From a bacterium UBA3734 (GTDB lineage Bacteria > Bacteroidota > Bacteroidia > Bacteroidales > Bacteroidaceae), in the NCBI GenBank assembly GCA_002372575.1, contig DFHC01000036.1:1-7424 (forward strand): a DNA stretch of 7,424 nt. Direction: 5' to 3'. Below are positions 1 to 5,767 of the stretch, in pieces. Under the pieces are notes generated by a model. It saw only the letters and a list, made by a program, of their open reading frames with translations. It had not been told where the DNA came from and did no database searches. Every line of letters starts with the position of its first letter. Position 1 is the first letter of the stretch. The translations under genes and the position numbers were made by a program.

Positions 1-1417
1 TTCTGCTTTTGCAAATACGATGGGCGGAACCATCTTATTAGGTGTTTCTGAGAACTTGAAGGAGAAAGACCTTGCAAAGAGATTTCGAATAGAAGGGGTT
101 GATGATGCAGAAAGAATCCGGAAAGATTTCTGGAATACCATCAACAGTAATAAGGTGAGTGCCAACATCCTGACGGATAGTGATGTGGAAGTGGTGGATG
201 TGGATGGCAAAGAAGTGGTTTGCATCCATGTGCCGATGGCAGATTGGCATGTAAAACCTATCTATCTGAATGAGAATGTCTATAAGAACACGTACAAACG
301 TAACCATGAGGGAGACTATCATTGCACGGAACAACAGGTGAGAGCAATGATTCGTGACTCCTACGAGGGGGGAAACGACGGAGCACTGATGGAGCATTAC
401 GACATGGATGATGTTGATCCAGACACGCTGCGTAGATACCGTACATTGTTTCAATTCAGAAATGAGGGACATGTATGGAACGAAGTGGATGACAAGACAT
501 TCCTGAAGAATCTTGGCGGCTATATCGTTGACCGTGAAACAGGCAAAGAGGGATTGACGATGGCAGGCCTGATGATGTTTGGCAAGGGACTGTCGATACA
601 AGAGCGGTTTGCAAACTTCAGGATGGACTATATTGACTTCTGCAATCTGATAGGCGAAGAGCGTTATAGTGACCGATTAACCTACGATGGGCGCTGGGAG
701 AACAATTTGTATCAGTTCTTTAGTCGTGTCATTCCCAAAGTGACTTTCGACCTCCCACGTCCATTCCGAATGGAAGGTATTCAGCGAATAGATGACACGC
801 CCCTGCATAAAGCAGTACGCGAGGCATTTACAAACGCCATTATCCATGCTGATATTATGCTGGAGGCGGGGGTGCTGCGGATTGAGAAGCATGAAGACCG
901 ACTGGTTTTCCGCAATCCTGGGTTATTGATGCTGCCCCTGAAGGACATCTATGAAGGTGGTGTATCAAAAGCCCGTAATCCCAAGATGCAGAATATGCTA
1001 AGAATGATTGGTTATGGTGAAAACCTCGGTTCTGGTTTCCCGATGATACTTAGTGCCTGGAAGCAGGCAGGTTGGGCTGAACCTGTGTTAGAAAATCGCT
1101 TGGAGGTAGATGAGGTTGCATTAGTGCTCCCAATTAAACGAATTGAGGAAAGTGACCCCAAAAGTGACCCCAAAAGTGACCCCAAAAGTGGCCCCAAAAA
1201 CAGGAAAAGTGACCCCAAAAAGTTGTCTCCGCAAGAACGGCTTGATATGATTATTGCTCATATCAAAGGAAATCCGTCGATTACTCGCGAAGAAATCGCT
1301 GAAATGATAGGTGTTAGTCGTACTACAATATTGAAAGATCTTCGAATCCTGAAAGAGCAATATGGGGTACACTATGAAGGTTCAAGCAAAACTGGTCAAT
1401 GGGTAATTGATGATTAA
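1..1417 (+). CDS. AlbA_2 / HATPase_c_4 / winged-helix protein, 5'-truncated by window edge
   Basis: This is a putative ATP-binding transcriptional regulator of the AlbA_2 (Schlafen-like) group, often mislabelled RecG-like helicase; it has no helicase motifs. The open frame runs in from base 2, and the bases before the first ATG (20) encode S-A-F-A-N-T directly before MGGTILLGV. Together they make the conserved AFANTxGGxIxxGV strand-turn of the AlbA_2 domain, so the ATG at 20 is internal and the true start lies upstream. Numbering from that ATG, the AlbA_2 remainder spans about residues 1-110. A GHKL-type ATPase domain follows at about 260-350, with REAFTNAIIHAD as the N-box-like helix, then RNPGLL and GYGENLGSGFPMI. 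A low-complexity KSDP-repeat linker lies at 377-400 and a winged helix-turn-helix (SITREEIAEMIGVSRTTILKDL) near the C-terminus. Such proteins are thought to bind nucleic acid; some occur near defence or mobile loci. The target is unknown. Family assignment is confident, function is not. Confidence 0.88.
   Translation, partial: SAFANTMGGTILLGVSENLKEKDLAKRFRIEGVDDAERIRKDFWNTINSNKVSANILTDSDVEVVDVDGKEVVCIHVPMADWHVKPIYLNENVYKNTYKRNHEGDYHCTEQQVRAMIRDSYEGGNDGALMEHYDMDDVDPDTLRRYRTLFQFRNEGHVWNEVDDKTFLKNLGGYIVDRETGKEGLTMAGLMMFGKGLSIQERFANFRMDYIDFCNLIGEERYSDRLTYDGRWENNLYQFFSRVIPKVTFDLPRPFRMEGIQRIDDTPLHKAVREAFTNAIIHADIMLEAGVLRIEKHEDRLVFRNPGLLMLPLKDIYEGGVSKARNPKMQNMLRMIGYGENLGSGFPMILSAWKQAGWAEPVLENRLEVDEVALVLPIKRIEESDPKSDPKSDPKSGPKNRKSDPKKLSPQERLDMIIAHIKGNPSITREEIAEMIGVSRTTILKDLRILKEQYGVHYEGSSKTGQWVIDD
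1149..1217 (+). repeat. In-frame 12-bp tandem repeat encoding KSDP linker
   Basis: The unit AAAGTGACCCCA occurs at 1149-1160, 1161-1172, 1173-1184 and 1185-1196 (the last with one A to G change that turns Asp into Gly). After a 9-bp spacer it occurs again at 1206-1217. Each unit is four codons, so gain or loss of copies keeps the frame and only changes the length of the linker between the ATPase domain and the winged helix. Near-identity at DNA level points to recent slippage expansion. Analogous short repeats (for example TPQV-type) are familiar in Bacteroidota proteins of this architecture. Confidence 0.9.
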
Positions 1418-1458
1418 CGACTCTTTTCAGAATTTTGTAATTTCAGAAAGCGGGATAG

Positions 1459-1647
1459 CTAGTTGACTATGTTGAGCGGACGCGTCCAACGTCTCGGTTG
1501 TTATTACAGCAGGCTCATCATCTGTTGCTGGGTAATAGAGAGATCCAGCTGGATATTTGTAATTCTAATCCTCATCTTGTATTGATACTTCTGAGAAAAA
1601 ATAACACTAATGAGGAGATTCAAGTTTTGGTTGCTAATGAACTCTAA
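1459..1647 (+). pseudogene. Unidentified coding remnant, 62 codons without a start
   Basis: An open frame follows the TAG at 1456-1458 and runs to a TAA at 1645-1647. It has no ATG and no upstream ribosome site. Its conceptual product is Leu-rich and reads like real protein: an SRLLLQQAHHLLLGN stretch, then DICNSNPHLVLILLRKNN and NEEIQVLVANEL at the end. The alternation of short helices and Asn-Pro turns recalls HEAT or leucine-rich-variant repeats, but this is a weak resemblance. It could be the 3' end of a gene whose front was lost by rearrangement, or chance. It follows the AlbA_2 gene in the same direction after a 41-bp gap. Confidence 0.35.
1478..1487. repeat. Perfect 10-bp GC-rich palindrome
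   Basis: GGACGCGTCC is a perfect palindrome set in AT-rich surroundings, inside the presumed coding remnant. It might be a protein-binding or recombination site, or chance. There is no second copy in the window. Confidence 0.35.
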
Positions 1648-1685
1648 ACTATCCTGTATAACGATCTACTTCATAAGGTTTGTTC

Positions 1686-1705
1686 TATGCTGTAATGAGA
1701 GCATA
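1686..1705 (+). other. Hairpin, possible weak terminator
   Basis: TATGCT (1686-1691) pairs with AGCATA (1700-1705) around an 8-nt loop. An ACCTGTTTTGTTGT stretch follows on the plus strand. This could end transcription of the AlbA_2 gene or the remnant. The stem is AT-rich and the T tract interrupted, so the call is weak. The rest of 1648-1804 is AT-rich and shows nothing else to me. Confidence 0.3.
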
Positions 1706-1804
1706 ACCTGTTTTGTTGTCGGGTAATTTAATTTGTTTCCAAGTATTCATAAATTTAATATTTATATTTATAAAATGTATTATCTAATTTGTAATTTTAT
1801 TTAG

Positions 1805-1888
1805 AGCTGAAAGTAGGATTCGAACCTACGTGTCCTTAAAGGAACAGGATTACAAATCCCGTGCAGTCGACCACTGTGCCATTTCAGC
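1805..1888 (-). tRNA. tRNA with UGU (Thr) anticodon and class II long variable arm
   Basis: The minus strand folds into a full cloverleaf of 84 nt. The acceptor GCTGAAA (1882-1888) pairs with TTTCAGC (1806-1812), leaving U73 as discriminator. The D stem is 3 bp (GCA/TGC), with A14, G15, G18, G19 and A21 in place. The anticodon stem is CGGGA/TCCTG with one G-U pair and a 7-base loop TTTGTAA, which sets anticodon TGT (1852-1854 on the plus strand). A 15-base variable arm can form TCC/GGA, and the T arm is GTAGG-TTCGAAT-CCTAC. U8, U33 and the T-loop residues are all canonical, and G15 faces C48. No CCA is encoded, which is common in this phylum. UGU and U73 suit threonine, but a long variable arm belongs to Leu, Ser and Tyr tRNAs. 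A one-base extension (A-1 with U73) could make the acceptor 8 bp. The charging amino acid is therefore uncertain. Confidence 0.88.
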
Positions 1889-1997
1889 TTTAGCCTTATT
1901 TAGCTAAGTTCCATGCAGTATTGAATCTTCGCTTTATTTTAAATTTTTTAACGATGTTTCCTCCCTTTTGTTTGTATTGAATTGGGAATTGATACGA

Positions 1998-2108
1998 CTA
2001 CCAATTAGGATTAGAAATAATACTTTTTGTTGGTTCTTTATAATTTTTCCAATAATTATCGTGTTGCTTAGTTCTTTCTGTATTTAATCCTTGAGAATCT
2101 TCGTTCAT
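1998..2108 (-). CDS. Hypothetical 36-aa peptide coupled to upstream lipoprotein gene
   Basis: A short frame begins with ATG at 2108-2106 and ends with TAG at 2000-1998. Its ATG lies one base after the TAA of the small lipoprotein gene (TAATATG), an arrangement typical of translational coupling. The product starts MNEDSQGLNTERTKQHDN, continues with aromatic and Lys residues (YWKNYKEP) and ends SIISNPNW. It is hydrophilic, with no signal peptide or membrane segment, so it should be cytosolic if made. I do not recognise it. It may be a genuine small protein, or the tail of the lipoprotein gene split off by a frameshift. Codon use is AT-rich like its neighbour. Confidence 0.5.
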   Translation of the reverse strand: MNEDSQGLNTERTKQHDNYWKNYKEPTKSIISNPNW

Positions 2109-2109
2109 A

Positions 2110-2394
2110 TTAATCTCTTTTCGTTGTAAATATTATATGATAATGATTTATTATAGTATCTAAGTCACGTTCTGCACATTTAACTGGCAATCCTTGTCCT
2201 TCTTTGTTTAGACTGTCCATATGTTGTGCTTCTTCTATAGTCCACTCTGTTGAATTACACCAATCGACAATTTCCTGTATTGTTACAGTATCAGTGTTGT
2301 TAATAACAGAAGTTTCTGATTGGAAAATCTGTTTTTTTGTATTATTACATCCTATCAGTAGGAATAATACGGCTATTAAAATTATCTGTTTCAT
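2110..2394 (-). CDS. Small hypothetical lipoprotein A (94 aa)
   Basis: The N-terminus MKQIILIAVLFLLIGC is a compact lipoprotein signal peptide: one Lys, a hydrophobic core, and a lipobox LIGC with Cys16 as the lipidated residue. Residues after the Cys (NNTKKQ) lack the acidic run described for surface-exported Bacteroidota lipoproteins, so the protein may stay in the periplasm-facing leaflet; that is inference. The mature part is about 78 residues, contains two further Cys (in VDWCNS and VKCAER) that could pair, and is polar. I do not recognise a family. It has its own promoter (-7 box at 2417-2424) and leads a two-cistron unit with the 36-aa ORF. Its promoter, leader and signal peptide match those of lipoprotein B just upstream, but the mature sequences do not. 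Confidence 0.72.
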   Translation of the reverse strand: MKQIILIAVLFLLIGCNNTKKQIFQSETSVINNTDTVTIQEIVDWCNSTEWTIEEAQHMDSLNKEGQGLPVKCAERDLDTIINHYHIIFTTKRD

Positions 2395-2465
2395 ATTGAT
2401 TTGGTTTATTTGTTTGCAAAAGTAGTTATTTTTTTATATCAAACTAAAAATCTAATTCTTTGTTC
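2347..2465 (-). repeat. Promoter/leader/signal-peptide cassette, copy A
   Basis: This stretch aligns closely with 2884-3019. It covers the signal-peptide codons of lipoprotein A, its 5' leader and the upstream promoter DNA, including AATTCTTTGTTC at the far end (2454-2465). Similarity falls away after the lipobox codons and becomes thin beyond about 2490. Confidence 0.75.
2417..2424 (-). promoter_or_regulatory. Bacteroidota -7 element for lipoprotein A
   Basis: The minus strand reads TACTTTTG, a match to TAnnTTTG, 22 bases before the ATG of lipoprotein A. A TTTG at 2440-2443 lies 15 bases further upstream, closer than the roughly 20 expected for a -33 element, so only the -7 call is firm. 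Confidence 0.6.
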
Positions 2466-2517
2466 GATTTAACTGTTTTGTGTATTTTCAGGAATTGTTG
2501 TTTCTATTCTAATTCAT

Positions 2518-2934
2518 TCATGTTCCGACAAATGTTTTCCTATATAATATTCTAAAGAATCTACTGTTTTTTTCAAAATCTTCTAATGTCAAAGTATCTC
2601 CGTCTGTTTCAACAGCAATAATACTGTCAGGAAGATTCTCTGTGATTGGTCCTGTCCATTCTTCTTGTTTTTTATAGGGATCATATATCACAACAGCGTT
2701 TCCCCATTGATCGTTGGTTGGAAACTGGTGGATATATATATTATTTTTCGGATTATAATAAAATGTATCTTCATTTTCAGTATGAACTATATAACATTTA
2801 GAATGATCTTCATAATACATTCCAACACACATAGTATCAATGTTGATTTCTCCGTAATATGTCTGAAATGTCTTTTTCTCTCTACAACCTATTAGTAATG
2901 AGATTGTGATTGCTACTATAATTATCTGTTTCAT
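2518..2934 (-). CDS. Hypothetical lipoprotein B (138 aa)
   Basis: The signal peptide MKQIIIVAITISLLIGC ends in the same LIGC lipobox as lipoprotein A, with Cys17 as the acceptor. The mature part of about 120 residues is polar and rich in Tyr, Asp and beta-strand-like segments (GEINIDTMCVGMYY, CYIVHTENEDTFYYN, IAVETDGDTLTLEDF). The C-terminus is basic (RILYRKTFVGT). I do not recognise a domain. No acidic export signal follows the Cys, so surface display is not indicated. It lies 123 bases before lipoprotein A on the same strand, but that gap contains lipoprotein A's own promoter, so the two are probably separate units. No convincing terminator is seen between them. The shared leader and divergent payload suggest duplication followed by replacement of the mature region. 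Confidence 0.75.
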   Translation of the reverse strand: MKQIIIVAITISLLIGCREKKTFQTYYGEINIDTMCVGMYYEDHSKCYIVHTENEDTFYYNPKNNIYIHQFPTNDQWGNAVVIYDPYKKQEEWTGPITENLPDSIIAVETDGDTLTLEDFEKNSRFFRILYRKTFVGT

Positions 2935-3019
2935 ATTGGTTTGGTTTATTTTCTTGCAAAGATAATAATTTTTCTTGTATCAAACTAAAAAGATTTGTTA
3001 AAGTCCAATTCTTTGTTCA
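2884..3019 (-). repeat. Promoter/leader/signal-peptide cassette, copy B
   Basis: This is the second copy of the cassette, 136 bases against 119 in copy A. The difference is mainly an insertion near GATTTGTTAAAGTC. Near-identical stretches include ATTATCTGTTTCATATT, GGTTTATT and TATCAAACTAAAAA on the plus strand. Confidence 0.75.
2957..2964 (-). promoter_or_regulatory. Bacteroidota -7 element for lipoprotein B
   Basis: The minus strand reads TATCTTTG, matching TAnnTTTG, at the same position relative to the ATG as in lipoprotein A. The upstream TTTG (2981-2984) is 16 bases away. Conservation of both boxes between the two copies supports function. Confidence 0.62.
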
Positions 3020-3124
3020 TAACCTAAAATATTTTGATGTATTTTGATGGGTAAAAGAATATTAACCTGCAAAATAATAAGTAGTTTCTTTGGTTATTTG
3101 TATGAGTCGGGAATGGAAAAATAC

Positions 3125-3155
3125 AAAAAAAGGGACGCACCTCACGGCGAATCCC
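3125..3155 (-). terminator. Rho-independent terminator, distal
   Basis: On the minus strand GGGA (3152-3155) pairs with TCCC (3132-3135). An inner stem CGCC/GGTG closes a GTGA loop, and seven T residues follow (3131-3125). It lies about 70 bases after the stop of the beta-helix gene and probably acts as a backup terminator for that operon. It also marks the compositional boundary with the AT-rich region. Confidence 0.75.
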
Positions 3156-3166
3156 TTCACTTCAAT

Positions 3167-3195
3167 GAAAACAAAACCTTCCGACTCTGCGGAAG
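3167..3195 (-). terminator. Rho-independent terminator, proximal
   Basis: CTTCCG (3195-3190 on the minus strand) pairs with CGGAAG (3183-3178) around a 6-base loop. GTTTTGTTTTC follows. It begins 31 bases after the stop codon of the beta-helix gene. Confidence 0.7.
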
Positions 3196-3225
3196 TAAAA
3201 CTTTTATTCCTGAGCTGAGGCGACA

Positions 3226-5199
3226 CTACCACCAGCCGCCTCCACCCCAGCCTCCGCCTCCCGACGAATAGCTGCTGAGCGTGACTTTGTTGTTCGTGCT
3301 ATAAGTGGCTGAGCTGTTGCCATAGCCGTTCCAGAACTGGGTGCCGTTGGTCGTGACGCTGGAGTAGAGCGTGGGCGTTCCCTGCGAGGAATAGACCACC
3401 ATCGGCGTGCCCATCGAATTGTTCGACGGCACTTTGAAGACCAGGAGCGTCGTGCTGCCACTGTAGAGGCCGTACCACGTTCCGCGGCTGTAGGACGAAG
3501 CCCTGTAGGCCGTGCCCGTGACGGTGCAGCCGCTCTCCAGTCCGCCAATGGCCACGACGGTTCCGCCCTGCAAATAGAGCTGGTAGCCACCTTCCGTATT
3601 GGCATCGAGAGCCACTTCCGGACTCCTTGCAGCCACAGCCACGACCGTACCGCCCTTGATGTAGAAGTTTCCGTTGGCATCGAGTCCGTCGTTGCCCGTG
3701 CTGTTGCCCATCACGTAGCCGCCCGAAATGGTGAACGTGCTGCCTGAGTTGATGGCGTCGTCGTTAGATTCGGCATAGACGTAGCCGCCCGAGATGTCGA
3801 TGGTGCTCTTCGACTCGATGGCTTCGTGGTTCGATGCTTTGGCATAGATGCTGCCACCCGTGATGACCATTCCGCCTCTGTAGGTGTAGGAGGTCTGGTT
3901 ACCACCACCGCCAGGACCGCCGCCTCCGGGGCGTCCCCAGTTGCTTCCCGTGTTGCCCGAAGTATTGCCCGACGCGATTCTCGTGCCAGCCTTAATGGCC
4001 TTGGGCGACGAGGAATAGCTGCCGTAGGTGTATTTCGAGCCCGTGGTGATGGCCGAAATGACGGCCTCGCCACTGATGGTCATCGTGCTGTCGCACTTCA
4101 TGCATTTTCCGCCTGCGCCCGTGCTTTTCAGCGTAAGCGTACCACCGGAAACCGTCATATCGTAGTCGGCACTCAGTCCGCAGGCGGCCTTGGTGTCGCT
4201 TTCGCCGGCATCCCACATTCCACCGCCCGTGGTGGTTACGTTGATAGTGCCTCCGCTGATGTTTAGCGAACCCGAGGCTTTCACGCCCTTGGCGGCCGAG
4301 GCCGAGGCTGTAATCGTGAGCGTGCCGCCCTCGATGTAGGCATTGGCCGAGTTTTCGTCTTCGTGGTCGGTGGTCTCGGCAGTCGCCGTGTCGTCTTCTT
4401 CGAAATCGGTCTGGATGCCGTCGTCACCCACGGCGCTGATGGTCACCGTGCCGCTCTTCATCTGGAAATACTTGTTGCAGTTGATGCCGTCTTTCACTGC
4501 CGAGAGCACGTTCAGCGTCAGGTTTTTAATAGAAATATAGTCGCCGCTCTTGATGGCGTGGGCCGTTTTGCCATAGACGTTGAGCGTGCCGTTGCCTTGC
4601 AGCTGGATTTGGCCTTTGCTGTAGATGCAACCCTTCTGTTCGCCATTGGCGCAGTCGGTGAGCGTGTTCTCCGTGCCTTTCTTGGCACTGATTTGAATGC
4701 GTTTCTTGTTGGTGATGCTGATGGCTGCACCCGAGGGGTTGGTCATCGTCAGTCCGGCCAGTGAAACGGTGCATTTGTACGAGCCTGAAAGCGACAGCGA
4801 GCCGTTGGTGGTCGTTCCGCTGAGCTGATAGGTGATTTCGTCGCCATCCACGGCATCGGTATTGCTCTGTGCGATGGTGACGTGTGCCCCGCTGACGTTT
4901 GCCGAAACGTATTGTGCCACGTTTCCAGCCACGCTGACCGAGGCTGTCGTGCCGTCGTAGGTCACGCTGACGAGGTTGTTGGTCACCTCCGAATTGTCGA
5001 TGCTGATGCCGCTGATATCGGCAGTGGCGAATGTTTTTCCCATAATCGTGAGCGAAGTGCCACTGGCAAAGGGCATATCGCCAGTTTGCGAGGCAGGAAA
5101 CTGATAGGTCACGTTGCCCACCTTCACGTTCAGCGTCTGCGCTGTGACGCTGGTCGCCAGTGCAAGAAACGCTGTTAAAACTAAAAGTGCCTTTTTCAT
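3226..5199 (-). CDS. Secreted beta-helix carbohydrate-binding protein (Cthe_2159 / DUF4353-like)
   Basis: This 657-aa protein starts with a signal peptide (MKKALLVLTAFLALATSVTA, likely cut before QT). Residues about 21-120 form a beta-rich module resembling the N-terminus of the preceding 133-aa protein. From about 130 onward there is a right-handed beta-helix of the Cthe_2159 kind, whose founder is described as binding acidic pectic polysaccharides and calcium. The repeated turn is easy to see: HAIKSGD, DGINCNK, DGIQTD, KGVKASG, CGLSADY, KCMKCDS, KAIKAGT, EAIESKS, DAINSGS, DGLDANG, with ISGG/IxGG strands between. An Asp/Glu-rich loop follows DGIQTD. A Gly-rich insert (WGRPGGGGPGGGG) interrupts the helix at about 425, and the protein ends GGGGWGGGGWW. 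No catalytic site is evident, so binding or adhesion is likelier than lyase activity. The start overlaps the upstream stop in ATGA. No T9SS tail is seen. Confidence 0.85.
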   Translation of the reverse strand: MKKALLVLTAFLALATSVTAQTLNVKVGNVTYQFPASQTGDMPFASGTSLTIMGKTFATADISGISIDNSEVTNNLVSVTYDGTTASVSVAGNVAQYVSANVSGAHVTIAQSNTDAVDGDEITYQLSGTTTNGSLSLSGSYKCTVSLAGLTMTNPSGAAISITNKKRIQISAKKGTENTLTDCANGEQKGCIYSKGQIQLQGNGTLNVYGKTAHAIKSGDYISIKNLTLNVLSAVKDGINCNKYFQMKSGTVTISAVGDDGIQTDFEEDDTATAETTDHEDENSANAYIEGGTLTITASASAAKGVKASGSLNISGGTINVTTTGGGMWDAGESDTKAACGLSADYDMTVSGGTLTLKSTGAGGKCMKCDSTMTISGEAVISAITTGSKYTYGSYSSSPKAIKAGTRIASGNTSGNTGSNWGRPGGGGPGGGGNQTSYTYRGGMVITGGSIYAKASNHEAIESKSTIDISGGYVYAESNDDAINSGSTFTISGGYVMGNSTGNDGLDANGNFYIKGGTVVAVAARSPEVALDANTEGGYQLYLQGGTVVAIGGLESGCTVTGTAYRASSYSRGTWYGLYSGSTTLLVFKVPSNNSMGTPMVVYSSQGTPTLYSSVTTNGTQFWNGYGNSSATYSTNNKVTLSSYSSGGGGWGGGGWW

Positions 5200-5597
5200 T
5201 TCACGGAGATTTTAAAGGTTTTCTCTTTCAATTTCACCACATAAACGCCCTGTTTCAAGGCCTTTCGGGCCTCGTCAAAACTGGCAAATTTTCCAAGAGA
5301 AACACCCGACGCCGCCACCACTTCAACTTCGGTGGTATCGCTTGTCTGTGCACTATCGATGTCCGTCGTGCCGTCGGTCGAGAAGTACATCTTACTCAGC
5401 GTTGAAAGCGGAAAAGTCTTCGTACCGTCGTTGTTGGTAACAACGAGGTTTCCGTTGCTACTCGTGATGTTCAGCGCCTCCACAGCCACTGCCGTCACCG
5501 TTCCGTCCATTGTCTGGAATACCAGATACGGATAGTCGTAGGCCTGTGCCGTCAGCGTGGCCAAAACCGTCAATAAAAATAGAAATATTCTTTTCAT
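5196..5597 (-). CDS. Small secreted protein with T9SS-like C-terminal tail (133 aa)
   Basis: The N-terminus is a clear signal peptide (MKRIFLFLLTVLATLTAQA, cut before YDYPY). Residues about 22-75 hold a module common at the N-termini of Prevotella secreted proteins: a strand with DGT, then NGNLVVTNNDGT, then FPLSTLSKMYFS. After a Thr/Asp linker, the last 43 residues (VEVVAASGVSLGKF to QGVYVVKLKEKTFKISVK) follow the strand order of a type A T9SS sorting domain (GxY-hydrophobic-K...K-hydrophobic end), though shorter than usual. There is no room for a separate functional domain. The stop overlaps the start of the beta-helix gene by four bases (ATGA), so the two are translationally coupled and probably act together at the surface. 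The T9SS assignment is inferred from pattern only. Start chosen because it gives the intact signal peptide. Confidence 0.72.
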   Translation of the reverse strand: MKRIFLFLLTVLATLTAQAYDYPYLVFQTMDGTVTAVAVEALNITSSNGNLVVTNNDGTKTFPLSTLSKMYFSTDGTTDIDSAQTSDTTEVEVVAASGVSLGKFASFDEARKALKQGVYVVKLKEKTFKISVK

Positions 5598-5647
5598 CTT
5601 CTTACCTCATTTATATATAATATATGAAACAAATTACGTTTCGCCTG

Positions 5648-5655
5648 CAAAAGTA
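5648..5655 (-). promoter_or_regulatory. -7 element for the secreted-protein operon
   Basis: The minus strand reads TACTTTTGC, identical to the element before lipoprotein A and matching TAnnTTTG. It lies about 50 bases before the ATG of the 133-aa gene. A TTTG 12 bases upstream is too close to be a normal -33 element. Confidence 0.6.
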
Positions 5656-5742
5656 TAGGAAATATTGCAAACTTTTTTCAACGAAATATCAGAAAAAATT
5701 GTCAAAATATCGTTTTTTAGCGTAATTTTGCAAAAAAATGAT

Positions 5743-5750
5743 TACCTTTG
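5743..5750 (+). promoter_or_regulatory. -7 element for the AraC-family gene; decides its start
   Basis: TACCTTTGC is a textbook Bacteroidota -7 sequence. Transcription from it would begin near 5755-5758, after the ATG at 5738. That ATG therefore should not be used from this promoter, and the ATG at 5768 is the better start. A second TAATTTTG at 5723-5730 also fits TAnnTTTG and, if used, would start transcription near 5738. Confidence 0.62.
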
Positions 5751-5767
5751 CAGAAAATTTAACAAAA

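Noticed and set aside
1805..1888. tRNA-Tyr with GUA anticodon
   Set aside because: Placing GUA at 34-36 breaks the anticodon stem; the 7-base loop that keeps five pairs sets UGU.
1805..1888. tRNA as integration site of a mobile element
   Set aside because: I found no integrase and no second copy of the tRNA 3' end in the window.
2204..2895. Plus-strand frames at 2204-2425 and 2665-2895
   Set aside because: They are antisense to the two lipoproteins, whose signal peptides and promoters give the better explanation.
2985..3020. 11-aa leader peptide frame MNKELDFNKSF
   Set aside because: It lies upstream of the -7 box at 2957-2964, so it would not be in the transcript, and copy A has no matching start codon.
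3044..3271. 75-codon plus-strand frame ending in a proline-rich stretch
   Set aside because: It runs through two minus-strand terminators, and its proline-rich end is the complement of the Gly-rich tail of the beta-helix gene.
3826..5178. Several long plus-strand frames opposite the beta-helix gene
   Set aside because: They are shadows of GC-rich codons in the minus-strand gene and show no protein-like features.
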